Assembly: GCF_001238275.1 (NCBI RefSeq)
Contig: NZ_LGTB01000013.1
Coordinates: 119,515 to 183,514, forward strand
DNA: 64,000 nt
Direction: 5' to 3'
DNA from: Bradyrhizobium viridifuturi
Lineage (GTDB): Bacteria; Pseudomonadota; Alphaproteobacteria; Rhizobiales; Xanthobacteraceae
Shown: positions 27,823 through 37,646 of the stretch, one piece after another
How positions within the stretch are numbered: the stretch's first letter is position 1
How the letters are laid out: the number at the start of each line of letters is the position of its first letter
Translations under genes and position numbers: made by a program
The notes under the pieces: model-generated
Told to the model about the DNA's origin: nothing
Seen by the model: the letters and a program-made list of their open reading frames with translations, nothing else
Database searches by the model: none

Positions 27823-29553
27823 GTGTCGTCCAATTCTCTCGATCTCCTCAGGCCGGGCATCCATTTGGAAGGACAACAGCACAGCCAGCGCCAAACGCGC
27901 GTCATCGGTATCGCATCCATGATTTGGGGCGCCTCCATCCTCCTCAGCCGCGTGATGGGGCTCGTCCGCGAGCAAATCATCGGCCGCACGCTGGGTGCGA
28001 GCAGGCAAGCCGATCTCTATTTTGCCAGCTTCACGTTACCCGACTTTCTGAACTACCTGCTGGCTGCGGGCGCGCTATCGATCGTATTCATTCCGATCTT
28101 TGTCGCGCACCTTCAGCGTGGAGATAACGCCCGCGCCTGGACTTCCTTCAGCATCATCGCAAACTTCATTGTGCTGATCTGCATGTTTGGGATCGCGGTT
28201 TTAATGATATTTGCTCGCCCTCTGGCCGCACTGGTGGCGCCGGGCATTGTCGATCCGAGCGAATTCGATACGCTCGTTCGTCTTACGCGTATCGTCCTGC
28301 CGGCCCAGCTTTTCCACATCGTGGGGGGTCTGCTTTCGGCTGCCCTGATGGCTCAGAATCTTCATACGTTGCCGGCTCTGGCGCCGCTTGTCTATTCGGC
28401 CGGCATCATCGCCGGAGGACTCGTCGGCATCGTCTATCCCGATCTGGGCGCCGAGGGATTCGCTTGGGGCGTCCTGATCGGCTCGATCGCCGGCCCTTTT
28501 GCCATGCCACTCTACGGATGCATCAAGAGCGAAATGCGCTGGCTGCCGCTGCTGCCAGTCAAAGATCCTGATCTCAGACGCTATCTCTGGCTGTCGGTTC
28601 CGATCATGATCGGATTTTCGATCGTGATCGTGGACGAATGGATCGTCAAGAACCAAGCCTCATATCTCGCGGCGGGAAACCTTGCCCATCTGCAATATGG
28701 ACGGACCTTGATGAAGGTCCCGATCGGGATGTTCGGGATGGCGCTCGGCGTCGCTTCGTATCCGACCATCAGCGAGTTGGTTACCACCGGCGCCGTCGTG
28801 AGGGCTTATGCATTGCTGTGCCGCGCGATGCGGCTGATGCTGCTGCTGACATTTGCGGCACAGGTGTGCCTGACAGTCGCCGGTTTCGAAGCCGTCTACC
28901 TGATCTGGGGACTGGCCGCTCATCGCTTCAGCCTCGCAGATGCGCAGGATACCGCGACAGTGATGGCCTTTCTCTGCATCGGCCTCAGCGGGTGGGCTGC
29001 GCAAACGCTGATCAGTCGCGGCTTCTATGCGCTCGGCAGTACGTGGCTGCCGACGCTGGTCGGCACGGCGATCGCGATTTTGATGACACCGGCCTATGTC
29101 ATGTTACGAGAGCGCGGTGGCGCCATCGGCCTGGCGATCGCGAGTTCGGCGGCCATCGTACTCTACGTCATGGTACTCGGCTGGCTGCAGCGGCGACGTT
29201 TCGAAAGGGAGGCGGCGATCCGGGGCACGGCGCTCGATGAATCAGAAGGAATGCTCCGAGTCACGCTCCTCCTGGCGGTAGCAGCCGTCATTGCGATCGG
29301 CCTCGGCCTACTCGCCCGCTTCGAATTGCTGCTTTGGCTCCCGGGCGTCGATGCAGGGACCGTGCTGGCCCGCGCGACCATCCTCTGCACAACCAGCTTA
29401 TGCGTCTACATTGCGACGATATGGCTGTTTCGGGTGCATGAGCTCGAGGAGATTCAGGCGCTGCTTTGGCGGACATTTCGTCCGAAACACACCACCGGCG
29501 CTCCTGCAACTGACGAAGATCAAGCTCAGGCCGGTCAGCGTCAAACAAATTGA
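27823..29553 (+). CDS. MurJ/MviN-like lipid II flippase
   Basis: A 576-residue polytopic protein with about 14 membrane segments. The family pattern at the start is ILLSRVMGLVREQIIGRTLG, followed by ASRQADLYFASFTLPDFLNY, and FIPIFV. MurJ flips the cell-wall precursor lipid II across the inner membrane. The start is GTG 27823, with GAGAGGA 8 nt upstream. Its FixK-type box and island setting suggest a second, condition-specific copy alongside a housekeeping murJ elsewhere, or a flippase for another polyprenyl-linked substrate. The long acidic-polar C-terminal tail is cytosolic. Confidence 0.82.
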   Translation: MSSNSLDLLRPGIHLEGQQHSQRQTRVIGIASMIWGASILLSRVMGLVREQIIGRTLGASRQADLYFASFTLPDFLNYLLAAGALSIVFIPIFVAHLQRGDNARAWTSFSIIANFIVLICMFGIAVLMIFARPLAALVAPGIVDPSEFDTLVRLTRIVLPAQLFHIVGGLLSAALMAQNLHTLPALAPLVYSAGIIAGGLVGIVYPDLGAEGFAWGVLIGSIAGPFAMPLYGCIKSEMRWLPLLPVKDPDLRRYLWLSVPIMIGFSIVIVDEWIVKNQASYLAAGNLAHLQYGRTLMKVPIGMFGMALGVASYPTISELVTTGAVVRAYALLCRAMRLMLLLTFAAQVCLTVAGFEAVYLIWGLAAHRFSLADAQDTATVMAFLCIGLSGWAAQTLISRGFYALGSTWLPTLVGTAIAILMTPAYVMLRERGGAIGLAIASSAAIVLYVMVLGWLQRRRFEREAAIRGTALDESEGMLRVTLLLAVAAVIAIGLGLLARFELLLWLPGVDAGTVLARATILCTTSLCVYIATIWLFRVHELEEIQALLWRTFRPKHTTGAPATDEDQAQAGQRQTN

Positions 29554-29638
29554 GACCCCTGTTCCAGTTCGCGCGAGATCCGACCGGTCGAGAGCTCTTG
29601 CGTCCTCCGACCAACGGTCGCGGACAAGATCGAGAGGC

Positions 29639-29652
29639 TTGATGCAAATCAA
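29639..29652. promoter_or_regulatory. FixK/FNR-type box
   Basis: TTGATGCAAATCAA, a perfect palindrome centred 64 nt before the CoA-transferase subunit A start at 29710. Confidence 0.75.
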
Positions 29653-29709
29653 TAGAGTCCGCTTTAACTTCGACAACATCCGCTCACGCATTTGACCGGA
29701 GTTGGGGTC

Positions 29710-30363
29710 ATGACGCCGATTTCCCTTGAAGAAGCCGTCGCGATGATCCCGAACGGCGCCAGCATCATGGTCGGCGGCTTTATGGGTGTCGGAACGCCGG
29801 CTCGCCTGCTCAACGAAATCGTTCGTCAAGGCAAGCATGAACTGACGATCATCAGCAACGATGCGGCAACACCTGGCACAGGCGTCGGCAAACTATTCGA
29901 TGCCGCGCTGGTATCTCGCCTGATCGCTACTCACATCGGCTTGAACCCGAGCGCGCAGAAGCAGATGCTCGCCAAGCAGATCACCGCCGATCTCGTTCCA
30001 CAGGGTACTTTCGCCGAACGTATTCGTGCGGGCGGTTGCGGCCTTGGAGGCGTACTCACGCCGACGGGCGTCGGCACTTTGGTGGCCGAGGGCAAGCGTC
30101 TGGTCGAGGTCGACGGCAAGTCATTCTTGCTCGAAGCCGCGTTACGCGCGCAATTTGCGCTCGTCCACGCATTCTTGGCCGACTACCTCGGCAATCTGTC
30201 CTATGCGCTAACTGCGCGCAATTTCAATCCGGTCATGGCCATGGCAGCCGACACCGTGATTGTGACCGCCGAGCATATCGTACCGGTCGGCGTGATTGCG
30301 CCTGATCATGTCATGACGCCGGCACCGCTGGTCGATTATCTGGTCACGAATCCAAGCGGGTGA
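29710..30363 (+). CDS. CoA-transferase subunit A (AtoD/ScoA-like)
   Basis: A 217-residue alpha subunit of a class I (family I) CoA-transferase. Characteristic stretches are GASIMVGGFMGVGTPARLL near residue 16, the LIATHIGLNP segment and GVGTLVAEGKRLVEVDGKSF. It works with the downstream beta subunit to move CoA between acyl groups such as acetoacetate, acetate or butyrate. The ATG at 29710 has GGAGTTGGGG just before it; a TTG at 29692 is less convincing. Confidence 0.88.
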   Translation: MTPISLEEAVAMIPNGASIMVGGFMGVGTPARLLNEIVRQGKHELTIISNDAATPGTGVGKLFDAALVSRLIATHIGLNPSAQKQMLAKQITADLVPQGTFAERIRAGGCGLGGVLTPTGVGTLVAEGKRLVEVDGKSFLLEAALRAQFALVHAFLADYLGNLSYALTARNFNPVMAMAADTVIVTAEHIVPVGVIAPDHVMTPAPLVDYLVTNPSG

Positions 30364-30367
30364 AGTC

Positions 30368-31018
30368 ATGGACGCACAGGAGATCATCGCACGTCGCGTG
30401 GCACGGGAGCTCCGACCTGGCAATCTGGTAAATCTCGGCATCGGAATTCCGACGCTGGTCGCCAACTATGTTTCGGCTGACCTCAAGGTCTTCTTTCAAT
30501 CGGAGAACGGGCTGATCGGCACCGGACCGATCCCCGAGCAGGGGTTGGAACATCCCCTGCTCACCGATGCCGGCGGCCGGCCGATCAGTGCGCTTCCGGG
30601 CGCCAGTACGTTCGACAGCGCGATGTCCTTCGGCTTGATCCGCGGTGGGCACGTGGATGTCACCGTGCTGGGCGGCCTACAGGTCGACGGGCAAGGTCGC
30701 CTCGCGAACTGGATGATTCCCGGGAAGATGGTGCCGGGCATGGGCGGCGCCATGGATCTCGTTGCCGGCGCCAAGCGCGTCATAGTCGCCATGCAGCACG
30801 CCGCCAAGGGCAAGTCGAAGATCGTCGTAGAATGCAACCTGCCCGTGACGTCGGCGCGGCCGGTCGACCTTGTTGTGACCGACCTCGCAGTGATCGGCTT
30901 CGCCGATGGAAAAGCCACACTGCTGGAGACAGCTCCCGGCGTCAGCGTCGGGGAGATCATGGCTGTAACGGACGCGGAACTCGTCGTCCGCGAAAGCGTG
31001 CCCGAAATGAAGATTTGA
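30368..31018 (+). CDS. CoA-transferase subunit B (AtoA/ScoB-like)
   Basis: A 216-residue beta subunit. It carries the SENGLIGTG motif near residue 42, where the glutamate is the catalytic residue that forms the glutamyl-CoA intermediate, and the GGHVDVTVLGGLQVD block. It begins 5 nt after subunit A, giving an operon. In a low-oxygen setting it could recycle CoA between acetate and acyl-CoA together with the acetate kinase route encoded convergently. Confidence 0.9.
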   Translation: MDAQEIIARRVARELRPGNLVNLGIGIPTLVANYVSADLKVFFQSENGLIGTGPIPEQGLEHPLLTDAGGRPISALPGASTFDSAMSFGLIRGGHVDVTVLGGLQVDGQGRLANWMIPGKMVPGMGGAMDLVAGAKRVIVAMQHAAKGKSKIVVECNLPVTSARPVDLVVTDLAVIGFADGKATLLETAPGVSVGEIMAVTDAELVVRESVPEMKI

Positions 31019-31133
31019 AACAGGCGAAGCATGCCGATTTTCAACAGCTTCAACGGATGAAATCGGCCGTCGGCACCAGCAACGCTCCAGGCACGCGATG
31101 CCCGGCGGCAAGACAAACAACCAGGTCGCATCC

Positions 31134-31922
31134 TCAATCGATAATGTGATAGCCACCATCAATGTAAAGAACGCCGCCGGTGATCAGCTTGGCGCCGTCA
31201 AGCGCCAGGAACGCGGTGGCGTTGCCGACATCATCGATGCTGACGAGGCTGCGCGACGGCGCTTTCGATTGCGCCTTGTCCATCAGTTCATCGAACTCAG
31301 GTATTCCCGAAGCGGCGCGCGTGGCGAGCGGCCCGGGCGAGATGGCATGCACCCGAATTCCCTTCGGCCCAAGTTCGGCCGCGGCGTAGCGAACTGCCGA
31401 TTCCAACGCCGCCTTCGCCACCCCCATGATGTTGTAGTTCTCGACGACCATCTGGCTGCCGTAATAGGTCATTGTGAACAGCGTGCCGCCATTCTTCATC
31501 AGCCGCTCGGCCAGATGCGCCATCCGCAGGAACGACCAGCATGAGACTTCCATGGTCTTGAGGAAGCCCTCACGGCCGACATCGACGACACGCCCGTGGA
31601 GCGCCTCCTTGGGTGCGAAGGCGATCGAATGCAGCAGGAAGTCGAGTTGCCCCCATTCCTTCGTGATGCGTTCGAAGACCTCCTCGATCTGGCCTTCGGT
31701 CATTACGTCCAGCGGCATGCAGATCGGTGCTTCGAGCGCTTGGGCAAGCGGCTCGACATGCTTTCTGGCGCGATCGTTGAGATAAGTGACAGCAAGTTCG
31801 GCGCCCAGCGCACGAAACGCCCTCGCACAGCCCCAGGCTATGGATTGATCGTTGGCGATGCCGACGATGAGCCCCTTCTTCCCCTTCAACGCGACCTTGG
31901 TCTCCGGATAGACGGGAATCAT
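31134..31922 (-). CDS. fabI: Enoyl-[acyl-carrier-protein] reductase FabI
   Basis: A 262-residue SDR-type enoyl-ACP reductase. It has [16 protein letters not shown] near residue 15 (NADH site), LLHSIAFAP near residue 95, and the FabI catalytic spacing YNIMGVAK (Tyr-x6-Lys) near residue 155. It performs the last reduction of each fatty-acid elongation round. Being last in the DUF3141-pta-ackA unit with a 4-nt overlap to ackA, it is probably an additional copy to the housekeeping gene, perhaps linked to NADH disposal under low oxygen. Confidence 0.92.
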   Translation of the reverse strand: MIPVYPETKVALKGKKGLIVGIANDQSIAWGCARAFRALGAELAVTYLNDRARKHVEPLAQALEAPICMPLDVMTEGQIEEVFERITKEWGQLDFLLHSIAFAPKEALHGRVVDVGREGFLKTMEVSCWSFLRMAHLAERLMKNGGTLFTMTYYGSQMVVENYNIMGVAKAALESAVRYAAAELGPKGIRVHAISPGPLATRAASGIPEFDELMDKAQSKAPSRSLVSIDDVGNATAFLALDGAKLITGGVLYIDGGYHIID

Positions 31923-33133
31923 GACAACCTCGCTGGCTTGACGGTACTCGCTGGCGTGCTCTTGAGCAGCGATAAGGTATGCTGCGCGATCATCAACTCC
32001 TCGTCGGTCGGCAGGACGTAGACCGGGATCCGGCTATCAGATCGCGAGATGACCTGCGCGTTGCGGCCGTTTAGGTCTGGGTCCAACGTAGCGCCCAACC
32101 AGCCAAGCTGTTCGACCACGCGCCCGCGAATGTTGACGGCGTTCTCGCCGATGCCGGCAGTGAAGACGAAAGCGTCCAGACCCTGCATCGCGGCCGCGAG
32201 CATCCCGGCACTGAGGCCGATCCGATAGACAAAATAGTCGATCGCCAGCTTAGCCCTGGGATTCTCGCTTGCTTGCAGTTCGCGCATGTCGTTGCTGATG
32301 CCGGAAAGTCCCTTCAATCCGCAATCGCGATAGAGCAATTTCTGCACGTTGGACGCCGACATTCCCTTCTCTGAGATGAGATAAAGCACGACGCCAGGAT
32401 CCAACTGACCGGGTCGCGTGCCCATCGGCAACCCGTCGAGCGCCGTGAAACCCATCGTGCTTTCGACGCTCCGTCCATCTTTGAGAGCACACATGGATGC
32501 GCCGCTGCCGAGATGAGCAACGATCACCCTGCGCGGGGCAATCTCGGGAGCAACCTGCCGGAGCGTCTTCGCAATATACTCATAGGACAAGCCGTGAAAG
32601 CCGTAGCGTCGCACACCCTCGGCGTGAAGCTGGTGCGGGATCGCGTAATGGTCGGCCACTGCAGCGTGTGTGCGATGAAAGGCCGTGTCGAAACACGCGA
32701 CCTGGGGCAATGTGGGGAACTTGACGAGGATGGAGCGGATCGGCGCCAGATTATGCGGCTGATGCAGCGGCGCGAGGCCCATGAACCGCTCCAGCCGCGC
32801 GAGCACGCCGTGATCGATCAGCACCGGTCCCTCATATTCGGAGCCGCCGTGCACAACCCGATGTCCGACCGCAATCGGTTGAATCCGATGCTCGTCCCTG
32901 AGCCAGTCAGCGGCGATCGCCATGGCGGCGGGAACATCCGGCACCGCTTCTATCGGATAGGCCCGCTCCGCCAGACTTTCGCCAATGGCACCGCTCGCCC
33001 GCAACCGCGGACGGCTGCCGATGCCGTCCATCTGTCCCTTGATCTGCCGGCGAAGCCTCCCCTCCCCCTCGACCGAGAAGATCTGGAACTTGACGCTGGA
33101 GGAGCCAGCGTTGACCACAAGAATTGTGTCCAT
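31919..33133 (-). CDS. ackA: Acetate kinase
   Basis: A 404-residue acetate/propionate kinase. Typical motifs are [14 protein letters not shown] at the start, VGHRVVHGG near residue 85, CFDTAFH and [10 protein letters not shown] in the middle and TAGIGENA near residue 325. It converts acetyl phosphate plus ADP to acetate plus ATP. The ATG is at 33133, 5 nt after the phosphotransacetylase gene, and the 3' end overlaps fabI by 4 nt. Confidence 0.94.
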   Translation of the reverse strand: MDTILVVNAGSSSVKFQIFSVEGEGRLRRQIKGQMDGIGSRPRLRASGAIGESLAERAYPIEAVPDVPAAMAIAADWLRDEHRIQPIAVGHRVVHGGSEYEGPVLIDHGVLARLERFMGLAPLHQPHNLAPIRSILVKFPTLPQVACFDTAFHRTHAAVADHYAIPHQLHAEGVRRYGFHGLSYEYIAKTLRQVAPEIAPRRVIVAHLGSGASMCALKDGRSVESTMGFTALDGLPMGTRPGQLDPGVVLYLISEKGMSASNVQKLLYRDCGLKGLSGISNDMRELQASENPRAKLAIDYFVYRIGLSAGMLAAAMQGLDAFVFTAGIGENAVNIRGRVVEQLGWLGATLDPDLNGRNAQVISRSDSRIPVYVLPTDEELMIAQHTLSLLKSTPASTVKPARLS

Positions 33134-33138
33134 CGTGT

Positions 33139-34101
33139 TCACGCGGCAACGGTGGGAGCATGCTGTCGTCGTGCGTGAGCATAGAGCGATGCCACTGCGC
33201 ACGAGGCCATGCGCGCCCGCGGCGTGTCCGCCCGCGACGTCAGCACCACCGGTACTCGCGCTCCGAGCACGATGCCCGCGCCGTCGGCCTTGGCGAAATA
33301 CGCAAGATTCTTCGCAAGCATGTTCCCGGCTTCGAGGTCAGGAACGACCAGGATCTGAGCCTGCCCGGCTACTTCCGATTTGATGCCCTTGATCCGGGCA
33401 GCATCCGGATCGACGGCATTGTCGAAGGCAAGCGGCCCGTCAAGGAGACCGCCGGTTATCTGACCACGGTCGGCCATCTTGCAGAGGGCCGCCGCCTCGA
33501 TCGTCGACGGGATCTTCGACGTCACCGTCTCGACCGCCGATAGGATCGCCACGCGCGGCAGCTTACCGAAGCCGGTTTGGGTGTAGAGGTCAATGGCGTT
33601 CTGGATGATATCGCGCTTGGCATCAAGATCAGGGAAGATGTTGATGGCCGCGTCGGTCACAAAGATCGTTTCAGCATAGGCCGGAACATCCATCACAAAT
33701 ACGTGGCTGATACGTCGTTCGGTACGCAGGCCACCGGACTTTGCCGTGATGGCACGCATGAGTTCATCGGTGTGAAGGCTGCCTTTCATCAGCATTTCGC
33801 CCTTGGCCGCGTGGATCAGCTCAACGCCCCTGGTGGCCGCGGCTTCGCCATCCTCCGCTTCGGCGATTTCGAATCCCGATATGTCGATATCGAACTTCCG
33901 CGCGATATCCGTGATCTTGCCCCGCGGTCCGACCAGGACCGGCTGGATAATGCCAGTTCGAGCACTCTCGAACGCTCCGCGTAGGGAAGTCTCGTCGCAG
34001 GGATACACCACAACCGTCGGGACTGGCGGCACGGCCCTCGCTGCCGCGATGAGACGATCGTATTTGCTGGGAGACTCCGCCTGCCTTTTCTCGGTCGACA
34101 T
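33139..34101 (-). CDS. Phosphate acetyl/butyryltransferase
   Basis: A 320-residue single-domain phosphotransacylase. It has [14 protein letters not shown] near residue 50, then [16 protein letters not shown], and [20 protein letters not shown] at the end, the family's CoA/phosphate site with SRADTP. It converts acyl-CoA plus phosphate to acyl phosphate and feeds the adjacent acetate kinase. It is short compared with E. coli Pta and lacks its N-terminal domains, like the PTA/PTB group linked to MaoC-type proteins. Acetyl over butyryl is favoured by the ackA neighbour. Confidence 0.88.
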   Translation of the reverse strand: MSTEKRQAESPSKYDRLIAAARAVPPVPTVVVYPCDETSLRGAFESARTGIIQPVLVGPRGKITDIARKFDIDISGFEIAEAEDGEAAATRGVELIHAAKGEMLMKGSLHTDELMRAITAKSGGLRTERRISHVFVMDVPAYAETIFVTDAAINIFPDLDAKRDIIQNAIDLYTQTGFGKLPRVAILSAVETVTSKIPSTIEAAALCKMADRGQITGGLLDGPLAFDNAVDPDAARIKGIKSEVAGQAQILVVPDLEAGNMLAKNLAYFAKADGAGIVLGARVPVVLTSRADTPRARMASCAVASLYAHARRQHAPTVAA

Positions 34102-34128
34102 CTGATGCTCCCGTTCGTTCAGTGACTG

Positions 34129-36347
34129 CTACGACGCCTTGGCTTTGGACTCGAAGGAAGCGATGACATCTCCCTGCTCCCCGACATCGATGCCGAACAG
34201 CGCTGCAACCCGCTGCAAACGTCGTGCACGCTCGCCTGAGATCTCGCCGACGGCGGACAGCACCTCGCGCATAGCGGCAAGCGCCGCGCGGCGCTGGCCG
34301 ATATCCTCCGGCAGCAACCTGGGGATCGCGGCGAGCGCCCCCTCCTGATCGAGTTGCAGCATGAAAAACTGCTCGCGCACCAGCATCTTGAACTCGGGCA
34401 AGGTCAGCCGTGGACCGCTGTAATCCCGACGAACCCGCCGCAGCGCCTCGATGCTGCGTTCATCGATCATTCCGCGCGCCGATCCGATGTACAACAACCC
34501 TCGAAGGGCCGCTTCGCGGATTCCGCCCTCGCCGATCCGGGACTTCAGCTCTGCAATCCGTTTCTCAAGCATCGCGCGATGCTCCATCGACATCTCGCGC
34601 CGCCGCGATGGTTCGGACCTCGGATCGATACCGAGCGCCGCCTGCAACGCAGGACTGCCATAGAGGTTGAGAAAAAGCGTTTCGCTCAGGGCTTCCTGGG
34701 CGTCGCGCCAACTATCCAGCGTGTGGACGATCTGCCGGGATATATGCTCCTGCAGCATCAGGAACGGATTATTCTCGGACGCCGGCCGGCGGTCTTCCGC
34801 CACTTTCTCAGCGCCCGATTTCACCGCTGACGAAATCGGACTCTGACTGCTGAGGAGCTCATATTGAAGCCGCAGCGGATGCAGATTGCGCATGATGTCC
34901 GCCACTTGCGGCGTCATCACTCCCTTGATCAAGGGTTGAACGAACTTCCGGTAAGCCGCGAGATTGATCTCCGAGACACGCTTGGCGGCCGCAAAGCGCC
35001 GTTCGTCTTCGGCCGAATTGCCTCCCATGGCCCGGATATCGTCGAGCGTGCGCGCCTCACAGCGCATGACCCAATTGCCGATCACCAAATCGGAACTCGC
35101 GGTCGTATCGGCCCTGGCTTCGAACGTCGCCTCATAGAGCCCCGGTGGCAATACGTCGATCAAGTCGATATTGCTGGAGAGCTCGGCATGCTCCTTCTTT
35201 GCGACGCCACCGGAAACAAAAATACCGAGATGGCCGACGCTCTGATGGACCGTGTAGACGATGGTCTGCCCATATGCCCTGATTTCGTCGACGTCGGCAT
35301 AGCAATCGAGGATCCAGTCCAGAGCCTGCTGCGGCGGTGTGATGTTGTCGCCTTCCGAGCAGAACACCACAATCGGCGACCGGATATTGCGCAGATCCAC
35401 TCGCTGGCCGTCCGACATCTCGATCTCGCCGGCCGCGAGGTTGTTGCCGATGAACAACTCGTCGACGATGAACTGAATCTCCTCGGCATTCAGATTGACG
35501 TGCCCACCCCACCAACGCTCGAATTCGAGGTAGCGATCGGCCTCGGTATCGACCTTGGAATAGACGTTGTACTGCTTGGTCCACAGCGTGTTCGAGGGAT
35601 TCTGGTTCTCGAAGTTTTGAACCAACCACGCGCCGTCGAATTTGCCAGCGCCAAGGTCGCTGGCGAGCGCGGTCAACCAGCTCCCCCCAGCAGACCGCCC
35701 GAGTATCGCATGGGATACCTGCCGTGCACTCCGGCCCAGTAGGCCAGCGGCGCGCCGGCGATGATCAACGGCCCGAATAGCTCCGGCCGCAACGAAGCGA
35801 GGATCATGACAGCCCAGCCGGCCTGACAGTTTCCGATCACGCAGGGCTTGCCGTCGGCCTTCGGATGCAGGCTGATGACCTTTTCGATGAAGATCGCTTC
35901 AGCCCGCGCGATACGCTCGATCGTTTGTCCGGGCATCGGCTCCGGCAGGAAGCCGACGAAGTAGCAGGGATGGCCTGCTTTCATCGCAACGCCAATTTCG
36001 CTGTCCGCCTTGAAACCGCCGATACCGGGACCATGACCGGCACGCGGATCGACGACGATAAACGGCCGCCGCTCGGAATTAATCTGGACGTCCTTGGGCG
36101 GAATGATCCGAACGAGCGCGTAGTTGACGGGTTCTGTCAGCGTGCGGCCATCAATGATCAATTCGGCAGCATATTGCAGGACATGCGGCGCAGTTTGCGC
36201 GATGTGCTCCTTGTATTGGTCGCCACGTCGACGCATGACATCCAGGAACAGCACGCTCCGTTGACCGGCGTCGACCAGATATTCGACCGCCGACGCGATC
36301 AGTCCTGACATCGGGCTATCTGGCAGCTTTGGCAATTCAATCGACAT
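34129..36347 (-). CDS. DUF3141 protein, PhaC-like alpha/beta hydrolase (frameshifted)
   Basis: A protein of about 740 residues after repair. The N-terminal half is an alpha/beta-hydrolase domain with the box GNCQAG near residue 170, the G-x-C-x-G nucleophile elbow of polyhydroxyalkanoate synthases. The C-terminal third is helical and charged. A run of six G on the coding strand (about 35685) must be seven for the two frames to join: YSGGLLGG then SWLTALASDLGAGKFDGAWL. The start is ATG 36347 (MSIELPKL). It heads the pta-ackA-fabI unit. Polyester synthesis or acyl transfer is possible from the Cys box, but the function of this family is not established. Confidence 0.82.
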
Positions 36348-36398
36348 GTGGCGACCTCGCATGCGGCTCCATTGGACGCGGTGTGCGCATCGCCTCAG

Positions 36399-36412
36399 TT
36401 GATCTAGGTCAA
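36399..36412. promoter_or_regulatory. FixK/FNR-type box, one mismatch
   Basis: TTGATCTAGGTCAA differs from the palindrome by one base. It is centred 58 nt before the DUF3141 start and overlaps the stop codon of the upstream transporter gene. Confidence 0.68.
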
Positions 36413-37489
36413 GGTTGACCGATCACTTTGACGCCGCCTGTCCCCGATCCAAGCCAACGTCAGCTCCCACGCCACAGACAGGACAATCGGTCCGATGAAG
36501 AGGCCGACAACCCCATGAGCGAGCGTACCGCCAATCACACCGATCAGAATCACCAGCGTTGGCGTGCTCAGGCCCCGCCCCATCACCAGCGGCTTCAGGA
36601 TGTTGTCGAGCACGCTGACGATGCTCAAGAATAGCGTCAGCAACAGCGCCACGGTTGTATCCTTGTCAGTCCAGATCCAGATAATCACGGGCAGGATGAC
36701 GATTGTCGCGCCGATCTGGACGATAGAAAGTAACAGCACCAGGAACGCCAGAAGGCCGGCGATCGGGATATCCGCCAACTTGAATCCGATGCCGGCCAGC
36801 AGCGATTGGATGACTGCCACGCCGATTACACCCTGTGCGACCGCACGGATTGTTGCGCCCGCCAGATCCAGGAAATGCTCGCTTTGTTCCGGCACGATCC
36901 GCGACAGGAAGCCTCGGCCCGCCGCCACGAGCTGCTGGCCGTATGGAAACATCAATCCGGCAACCGCGACCGACAGGAGGAACTTGATCGCACCGACACC
37001 GGCATCACTGGCGAGGCCGAGCAACGTACCCGCCAATGTCTTCAGGTATGGCGCAAGGTGGCTGAGGAACGGGCGGAGATTGGTCGTCGCCTGATCCCAA
37101 TACTGGTAGATTTGCGGTCCGATCCATGGCCAGCTCTTGATTGCAGCTGGTGGCGATGGAAGCACGAACTCACCGGCTGTTAGGTGCCCGGCAAAGTCCT
37201 TGATTCCTTCCGCGGCGCCGAGGCCGAGCCAACCTGCCGGCCCGAGAACAATCGCGAAATTGATTGCAGTGAGGATAACCGCGGCGGCTTTCGGCCGACC
37301 GCCGAGAACCTTGGCAAGTCGGATAAAGACCGGATTCAGCGCGACCGCCAGTACGGCGGCCCAGACCAGAATCGTCGCAAACGGGCGGAGCAAGACAACG
37401 CTCCAGATGATCAACAGCGCCAGCAATCCCAGTCGGAGCAGAAGCTGGATGATCTCTTCGCCGGTGAGTGGCTGTCGAACCGTCTTCAA
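36404..37489 (-). CDS. AI-2E family transporter
   Basis: A polytopic inner-membrane protein of about 361 residues with the AI-2E/TqsA/YdiK pattern: an N-terminal hydrophobic pair (LLALLIIWSVVLLRPFATIL), a central loop, and SIVSVLDNILKPLVMGRGLS near residue 290. Substrates vary and are often unknown. I prefer TTG 37489 because GGAAGG lies 7 nt before it and this puts the FixK box 76 nt upstream; ATG 37543 would put the box too close and has no ribosome site. Confidence 0.85.
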   Translation of the reverse strand: MKTVRQPLTGEEIIQLLLRLGLLALLIIWSVVLLRPFATILVWAAVLAVALNPVFIRLAKVLGGRPKAAAVILTAINFAIVLGPAGWLGLGAAEGIKDFAGHLTAGEFVLPSPPAAIKSWPWIGPQIYQYWDQATTNLRPFLSHLAPYLKTLAGTLLGLASDAGVGAIKFLLSVAVAGLMFPYGQQLVAAGRGFLSRIVPEQSEHFLDLAGATIRAVAQGVIGVAVIQSLLAGIGFKLADIPIAGLLAFLVLLLSIVQIGATIVILPVIIWIWTDKDTTVALLLTLFLSIVSVLDNILKPLVMGRGLSTPTLVILIGVIGGTLAHGVVGLFIGPIVLSVAWELTLAWIGDRRRQSDRSTLT

Positions 37490-37558
37490 GGTTACGCCTT
37501 CCGCTACCGTCAAACACCGTTGGGAAGCGAGGGTAGCCAGCATGCTGGTACCGCGATC

Positions 37559-37572
37559 TTGATCCAGATCAA
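37559..37572. promoter_or_regulatory. FixK/FNR-type box
   Basis: TTGATCCAGATCAA, a perfect palindrome centred 76 nt before the TTG start at 37489. The leftward DUF2254 unit ends just to its right at 37647. Confidence 0.75.
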
Positions 37573-37646
37573 TCGATCATGTGGGCGATCCGCTCCAGCC
37601 GCCCACGAGCCCGGCATCCGTCGCCGAGAAAAAAACGCCGGACGGC

